Origin: Planctomycetota bacterium
GTDB lineage: Bacteria > Planctomycetota > Phycisphaerae > Sedimentisphaerales > Anaerobacaceae
Direction of reading: 5' to 3'
Assembly: GCA_023135255.1 (NCBI GenBank)
Contig: JAGLTN010000455.1
Coordinates: 1-9,189 of the forward strand
DNA length: 9,189 nt
In this document: positions 5,646-9,189 of the stretch, piece after piece
Layout: the number at the start of each line of letters is the position of its first letter
How positions within the stretch are numbered: position 1 is the stretch's first letter
Notes under the pieces: generated by a model
Database searches by the model: none
Told to the model about the DNA's origin: nothing
Seen by the model: only the letters and a program-made list of their open reading frames with translations
Translations under genes and position numbers: made by a program

Positions 5646-7310
5646 ATGGCTTATACAGTTCTCGCAAGAAAATACCGTTCGCAGAGCTTTGATGATGTCG
5701 TGGGACAGGATCCTGTTTCGCAGACGCTGAAAAACGCGATAAAAACAGGGCGAGTCGCACACGCATTCTTGTTTGTAGGAACCAGAGGCGTCGGCAAAAC
5801 AACCATGGCAAGAATTCTTGCTAAAGCTCTTAATTGCCTGAAAACTGATGCGCCGACAATCGAGCCTTGCTGTAAATGTCAAAGCTGTATCGCAATAAAC
5901 ACAGGTGAAGACATTGATGTAATTGAGATCGACGGTGCTTCTAATAATGGTGTTGAACAGGTCAGGGAGCTAAGGCAAAATGCAATATACCGCCCCGCCA
6001 GAGGCCGATACAAAATTTACATCATCGACGAAGTACACATGCTGTCAGTGCCGGCGTTTAACGCCCTGCTCAAAATACTGGAAGAGCCTCCGGAGCATGT
6101 AAAATTTATTTTCGCCACTACCGAACCCAACAAAGTCATCCCGACAATCCAGTCGAGATGTCAGCGATTCGATTTCTGCAACATTGGTCCTGTACAAATC
6201 GCACAACATCTTAAATTTGTCCTCAAAGAGGAAAAGATAAAATTTGAGGATGATTTAATAATTCATCTTTCAAAAATGGCTAACGGCTCAATGAGAGATG
6301 CTCTGAGTCTGCTGGACAGATTGATAAGCACATGCAATGGTACGTTAACAGTCAATCTGCTCGAAGAGTGCCTGGGGTGTCCTGACAGCGAAAAAATATA
6401 TAATCTTATAGAAAACATCGGCTCAAGCGACGCTGTGGCAACATTGCAGTCGACAGACGAGCTGATAACCACAGGGATGAGCGAAGTTCAAATTGTCGAT
6501 TCACTGATAGATAATATGCGTGACCTTATGGTCTTCAAATCTACCGCCGGTAAAGCAAATATCCTTATCCTGACCGAAAAGCAGAAAGAGCATATAGCCC
6601 AATTAGCGGAAAAATTCGACCTTGCAGCGTTAGTTTATAATATCACGACTCTTGAAAAAATGAGATGGACGATAAAAAACAGCGATTCTGCAAGAGCACT
6701 TCTTGAAGCCTGTATGCTTCGGTTCGCTTTAAGTGAACATTTTTTAAATGTCGACCAGTTATTGAAACAAATTAAGTCGATGCCAACATTAAAAAAAAAG
6801 TTAACTAACCCTCCGCAGCCGACAACAGCCGACTTAGACGATCAATCAGCAACAGCTGCTGATATTAATATTCCAGATAGCAATATCGATCTGCAATATT
6901 TAAAAGATAACTGGAACCAGCTGCTTGATAATATATCTGAAGAACTCGGGAAAGTAGCTTTGGGAATCTTAAAGCTGGTAAAACCTGTAAGCTTTGAGAG
7001 CGGCAATCTCACCGTAGAATTCAAGCCTGCTGATAAAATGTCGATGGACCTCTGCAAAAGCAACGGCAGAGCTGAAAATATATTAAGAGCTTTTAAAAAC
7101 TTATCAGAGCAGTTCAGGCATATTGATTTTGCAACAGAAAAAGATGCTGATTCAGACAAACCAAAGGCATCTTCTGAACAAAAAGAACAACTGCCGCAAA
7201 AAAGCGGAGCTCAGCTAAAAAACGGATTAATAAATGACCCCGCGGTAAAAGCTGTACTTATGGAGTTCGAAGCTACTGTTACTGATATAAGAAGCAAAGA
7301 AGAATCTTGA
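5646..7310 (+). CDS. dnaX: DNA polymerase III subunit gamma/tau (clamp loader)
   Basis: A 554-residue AAA+ motor subunit that loads the sliding clamp and links the polymerase cores. Motifs in order: Walker A GTRGVGKTT (45-53), a zinc module C64-x10-C75-x2-C78-x2-C81, Walker B IIDEVHML (126-133), sensor 1 FATTEP (156-161), the SRC arginine finger (170-172), and sensor 2 GSMRDAL (214-220). The clamp-loader collar (domain III) follows to about 375. A low-complexity linker (about 386-412) then leads to a tau-type C-terminal domain (about 415-495) and a charged tail. The ATG at 5646 is chosen because MAYTVLARKYR is the normal family start; an upstream in-frame GTG lies inside the SRP RNA. No Shine-Dalgarno sequence precedes it. 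A slippage site at codons 383-385 probably gives a gamma-like short form. recR follows after 35 bases. Confidence 0.97.
   Translation: MAYTVLARKYRSQSFDDVVGQDPVSQTLKNAIKTGRVAHAFLFVGTRGVGKTTMARILAKALNCLKTDAPTIEPCCKCQSCIAINTGEDIDVIEIDGASNNGVEQVRELRQNAIYRPARGRYKIYIIDEVHMLSVPAFNALLKILEEPPEHVKFIFATTEPNKVIPTIQSRCQRFDFCNIGPVQIAQHLKFVLKEEKIKFEDDLIIHLSKMANGSMRDALSLLDRLISTCNGTLTVNLLEECLGCPDSEKIYNLIENIGSSDAVATLQSTDELITTGMSEVQIVDSLIDNMRDLMVFKSTAGKANILILTEKQKEHIAQLAEKFDLAALVYNITTLEKMRWTIKNSDSARALLEACMLRFALSEHFLNVDQLLKQIKSMPTLKKKLTNPPQPTTADLDDQSATAADINIPDSNIDLQYLKDNWNQLLDNISEELGKVALGILKLVKPVSFESGNLTVEFKPADKMSMDLCKSNGRAENILRAFKNLSEQFRHIDFATEKDADSDKPKASSEQKEQLPQKSGAQLKNGLINDPAVKAVLMEFEATVTDIRSKEES
6791..6808 (+). 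promoter_or_regulatory. dnaX slippery site: A9-G run with stops in both other frames
   Basis: Nine A residues and a G (6791-6800) are read as AAA AAA AAG, codons 383-385 of dnaX. The heptamer A AAA AAG (6794-6800) is in the zero frame, the same slippery sequence used by Escherichia coli dnaX for -1 frameshifting. After a -1 slip the ribosome reads GTT AAC and stops at TAA (6806-6808), giving 387 residues. A one-base deletion in the A run gives AGT then TAA (6802-6804), 385 residues. A run of this length also resembles the Thermus thermophilus dnaX site, where RNA polymerase itself slips. I see no clear stimulatory hairpin downstream and no upstream SD-like helper. Confidence 0.75.
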
Positions 7311-7345
7311 CAAAATGACCCGATGGATGGATTAATATATAGATT

Positions 7346-7951
7346 ATGAGCGATATTTACACAGAAACTTTGAATAAGCTGATAGAAGAGTTCGCCAAAT
7401 TGCCCGGCATAGGCCCTAAAACCGCAGAGAGGCTGGCGTTTCACATTTTAAATGTAGATTCCGCCTCTGCGATGGCATTAGCGCAGGCAATAAACGATGT
7501 GAAAACAAAAATACATAGCTGCAAAATATGCTACAACTTCTCAGAAGAAACGGTTTGTAATATATGCAGTGACAGCCGACGGGACCAATCGATAATCTGT
7601 GTTGTCGAGCACCCCAGGGATATTATATCTCTTGAAAAAACAGGTTCGTGTAAATGGGTTTACCATGTACTCGGCGGACATATCGCCCCGCTGGAAGAAA
7701 TTGAACCGTCTGATCTGACTATTGACCAGCTCATAGAGCGGGTAAGAAAAGATTCGATAAGCGAAATTGTCATGGCTACCAACCCCAACATTGCAGGCGA
7801 CGGTACCGCTTTATATATAAGTTCGCTGCTCAGACCGATGGGCGTAAAAATTACGAGACTGGCAAGAGGCCTGCCTTCAGGCAGCACTATCGAATACTCA
7901 AGCGACAAAATTTTAACCGAAGCTATTCTCGGCAGACAGCAGATAGAGTGA
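7346..7951 (+). CDS. recR: Recombination mediator protein RecR
   Basis: A 201-residue protein of RecFOR-type gap repair; as a ring it works with RecO (and RecF) to help RecA load on SSB-coated single-stranded DNA. It has the helix-hairpin-helix LPGIGPKTAERLAFHIL (19-35), the zinc finger C59-x2-C62-x8-C71-x2-C74, and a Toprim domain from about 82 (ICVVEHPRDI, YHVLGG, MATNPNIAGDGTA). The C-terminal TRLARGLPSGSTIEY segment is typical. Length is normal. In the Toprim loop, Ala150 stands where many RecRs have Glu (TNP-x2-EGE). Upstream, only a weak GGATGG is seen about 15 bases before the ATG, so translation may depend on coupling to dnaX, which ends 35 bases earlier. Confidence 0.97.
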   Translation: MSDIYTETLNKLIEEFAKLPGIGPKTAERLAFHILNVDSASAMALAQAINDVKTKIHSCKICYNFSEETVCNICSDSRRDQSIICVVEHPRDIISLEKTGSCKWVYHVLGGHIAPLEEIEPSDLTIDQLIERVRKDSISEIVMATNPNIAGDGTALYISSLLRPMGVKITRLARGLPSGSTIEYSSDKILTEAILGRQQIE

Positions 7952-8061
7952 CCCAAACGCATTATCAGCCTTAAAATCTGTTGAACCGATGCTTTAATTT
8001 AACCGAAATTGAAGAATAGACGTAATTTGAATAAAATTAAAATCGCTCAATATAAAAGAGG

Positions 8062-8070
8062 TGATATAAT
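8062..8070 (+). promoter_or_regulatory. Extended -10 promoter of rpoN
   Basis: TGATATAAT is a perfect TATAAT (8065-8070) with the TG extension one base upstream. No -35 match exists at 17 bases, as is common for extended -10 promoters. Transcription would start near 8077, about 53 bases before the rpoN ATG. The same bases overlap a Shine-Dalgarno-like AGAGGTGAT (8057-8065). Confidence 0.6.
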
Positions 8071-8074
8071 ATAA

Positions 8075-8095
8075 ATGGTATTTGTTTCAAAATAG
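8075..8095 (+). other. Possible six-codon leader ORF before rpoN
   Basis: ATG at 8075 opens a frame encoding MVFVSK and stops at TAG (8093-8095). AGGTGAT (8059-8065) lies 9 bases upstream, a very good ribosome binding site. If transcription starts at the extended -10 described at 8062-8070, this site is not on the mRNA. It would matter only on a longer transcript coming from recR. Chance is quite possible. Confidence 0.2.
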
Positions 8096-8129
8096 TAATT
8101 GTGATAATAGTCAACCGGAGAAAACGAAA

Positions 8130-9189
8130 ATGAAGCTGGAAATGACAGGACAAATGCGGATGGAGCAGCGAATGAAGCTGGCTCCGCATATGATTCAGTC
8201 AATGGAAATACTCCAGCTTCCTATACTTGCTCTGCAGGAGAGGATAGAACAGGAACTTAACAGCAACCCTGTACTTGAAGTTGAGGAGACTTCAAACCCT
8301 GACAGTGATACCGAGACACAATCTAAGCCCGAAGAAAGCGATCCTGCTAAAGAAGATTATCTTGAAAAAACTGAGGATTTCAGCAGATTCGACAGAATAG
8401 ACGAGAATTTTAAAGAATGCATAAATCAGGATGAATCTTTTTATAGAAAGCCACGAACAGGAGAAGTGGACAAAAAGCTGGAGGCTATAAAAAACACCGA
8501 GTCTGCACCTATCTCACTGCACGAATATCTTTCCAACCAGTGGCGGTTGATAGATGCTGAAGAATCTGTCAAAATCGCCGGCAAAATGATTATCGATTAT
8601 ATTGACAAGCGGGGCTATCTATCTGTCAGGCTCGAACAACTGCATAATAAGGACCGCAATGATTTTTCCATTGAGGACCTCAATAACGCTCTGGCATTGG
8701 TGCAGACCCTTGAACCAACGGGCGTCGGTGCCCGCGATTTACAGGAATGTCTGCTTATACAGATGTCGCAGAACGGCGAAGATATGACTTTTGAGCAGAA
8801 ACTTGTTAAAAATTATATGAAAGAGTTGCTCGAAAACCATCTGCCTGAAATAGCTAAAAAAATGAACTGCTCCCTTGACGACATCAATCACGCGATCAAA
8901 CGCATGAGCAAGCTCGACACTTCACCAGGATTGCAGGTCGGTCAGGAAAAAAACCATCCCATCTCTGTCGATGTTATCGTACACAAGGATGAAGAAACGG
9001 GTGAATATATAATAAAACCTGCAAATTCGAACCTACCCAATCTGCGTGTAAACAATTACTATGAAAAGCTTTCAAAAAATAAAAAAACCAATGAAAATGC
9101 ACGCAAATTTCTGCAAAACAATATTCGTTCTGCACAGTGGATAATTGAAGCGATTGAGCAGAGAAAAAATACATTGCTCAGAGTTGCAA
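8130..9189 (+). CDS. rpoN: RNA polymerase sigma-54 factor, 5' part, cut by the window end
   Basis: The first 353 codons of sigma-54, which directs RNA polymerase to -24/-12 promoters that need an ATP-using enhancer-binding protein. Region I is clear (about 1-50: Gln/Met/Leu-rich, LAPHMIQSMEILQLP and LQERIEQELNSNPVLE), the part that contacts activators and holds the polymerase closed. An acidic, low-complexity region II follows (about 51-115). The core-binding domain then begins (about 125 on), with LEPTGVGARDLQECLL (194-209) and a second helical part ending at IRSAQWIIEAIEQRKNTLLRVA. The HTH and the RpoN box, which bind DNA, lie beyond the window; about 120-150 residues are missing. The start has GGAG (8117-8120) 9 bases upstream. 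The frame stays open to the last base. Confidence 0.97.
   Translation, partial: MKLEMTGQMRMEQRMKLAPHMIQSMEILQLPILALQERIEQELNSNPVLEVEETSNPDSDTETQSKPEESDPAKEDYLEKTEDFSRFDRIDENFKECINQDESFYRKPRTGEVDKKLEAIKNTESAPISLHEYLSNQWRLIDAEESVKIAGKMIIDYIDKRGYLSVRLEQLHNKDRNDFSIEDLNNALALVQTLEPTGVGARDLQECLLIQMSQNGEDMTFEQKLVKNYMKELLENHLPEIAKKMNCSLDDINHAIKRMSKLDTSPGLQVGQEKNHPISVDVIVHKDEETGEYIIKPANSNLPNLRVNNYYEKLSKNKKTNENARKFLQNNIRSAQWIIEAIEQRKNTLLRVA

Noticed and set aside
7952..8010. Possible terminator hairpin after recR (GCAT ... ATGC then a T-rich stretch)
   Set aside because: The stem is only four base pairs with a long loop and no proper T tract.
8602..8787. Second reading frame inside rpoN, open for 61 codons
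   Set aside because: It lies wholly within the clearly coding rpoN frame and shows no motif or ribosome binding site.

Overview
The window looks like a chromosomal segment of an AT-leaning, probably anaerobic bacterium. The best guess is a planctomycete of the Phycisphaerae/Sedimentisphaerales kind. This rests on the look of the DnaX N-terminus, an unusual multi-HTH sigma-70 protein, and a Tat-exported glycoside-hydrolase-like protein beside housekeeping genes. It is pattern recognition, not a database result. Most genes are on the + strand; only a small ferredoxin is on the - strand.

Region by region. 1-389 is noncoding and begins with a pair of imperfect direct repeats. 390-1019 encodes a stand-alone corrinoid protein (MtbC/MttC type), closed by a clear intrinsic terminator. 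1145-5153 holds three closely spaced genes: a 565-residue sigma-70-family factor with an N-terminal HTH-rich extension, a Tat-signal TIM-barrel glycoside-hydrolase-like protein, and proC. They are 25 and 15 bases apart with no visible terminator between them. A [4Fe-4S] ferredoxin (5165-5347, -) converges on proC and has its own TTGACA-type promoter.

5529-7951 is a DNA-replication/repair block whose order is familiar from other bacteria: SRP RNA, dnaX, recR. The usual small ybaB/ebfC gene between dnaX and recR is missing. 8130 to the window end is the 5' part of rpoN (sigma-54), preceded by an extended -10 promoter.

The most striking signal is inside dnaX. Nine A residues followed by G (6791-6800) contain the zero-frame heptamer A AAA AAG, and both alternative frames hit a stop within two to three codons. 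This is the arrangement expected for programmed production of a short gamma-like clamp-loader subunit from the same gene as tau. The second point of interest is the sigma factor, which joins a DNA-binding N-terminal half to a sigma core that lacks a recognisable region 3 and has non-standard region 2.4 residues. I see no CRISPR array, transposon, tRNA or clearly new multi-gene system.
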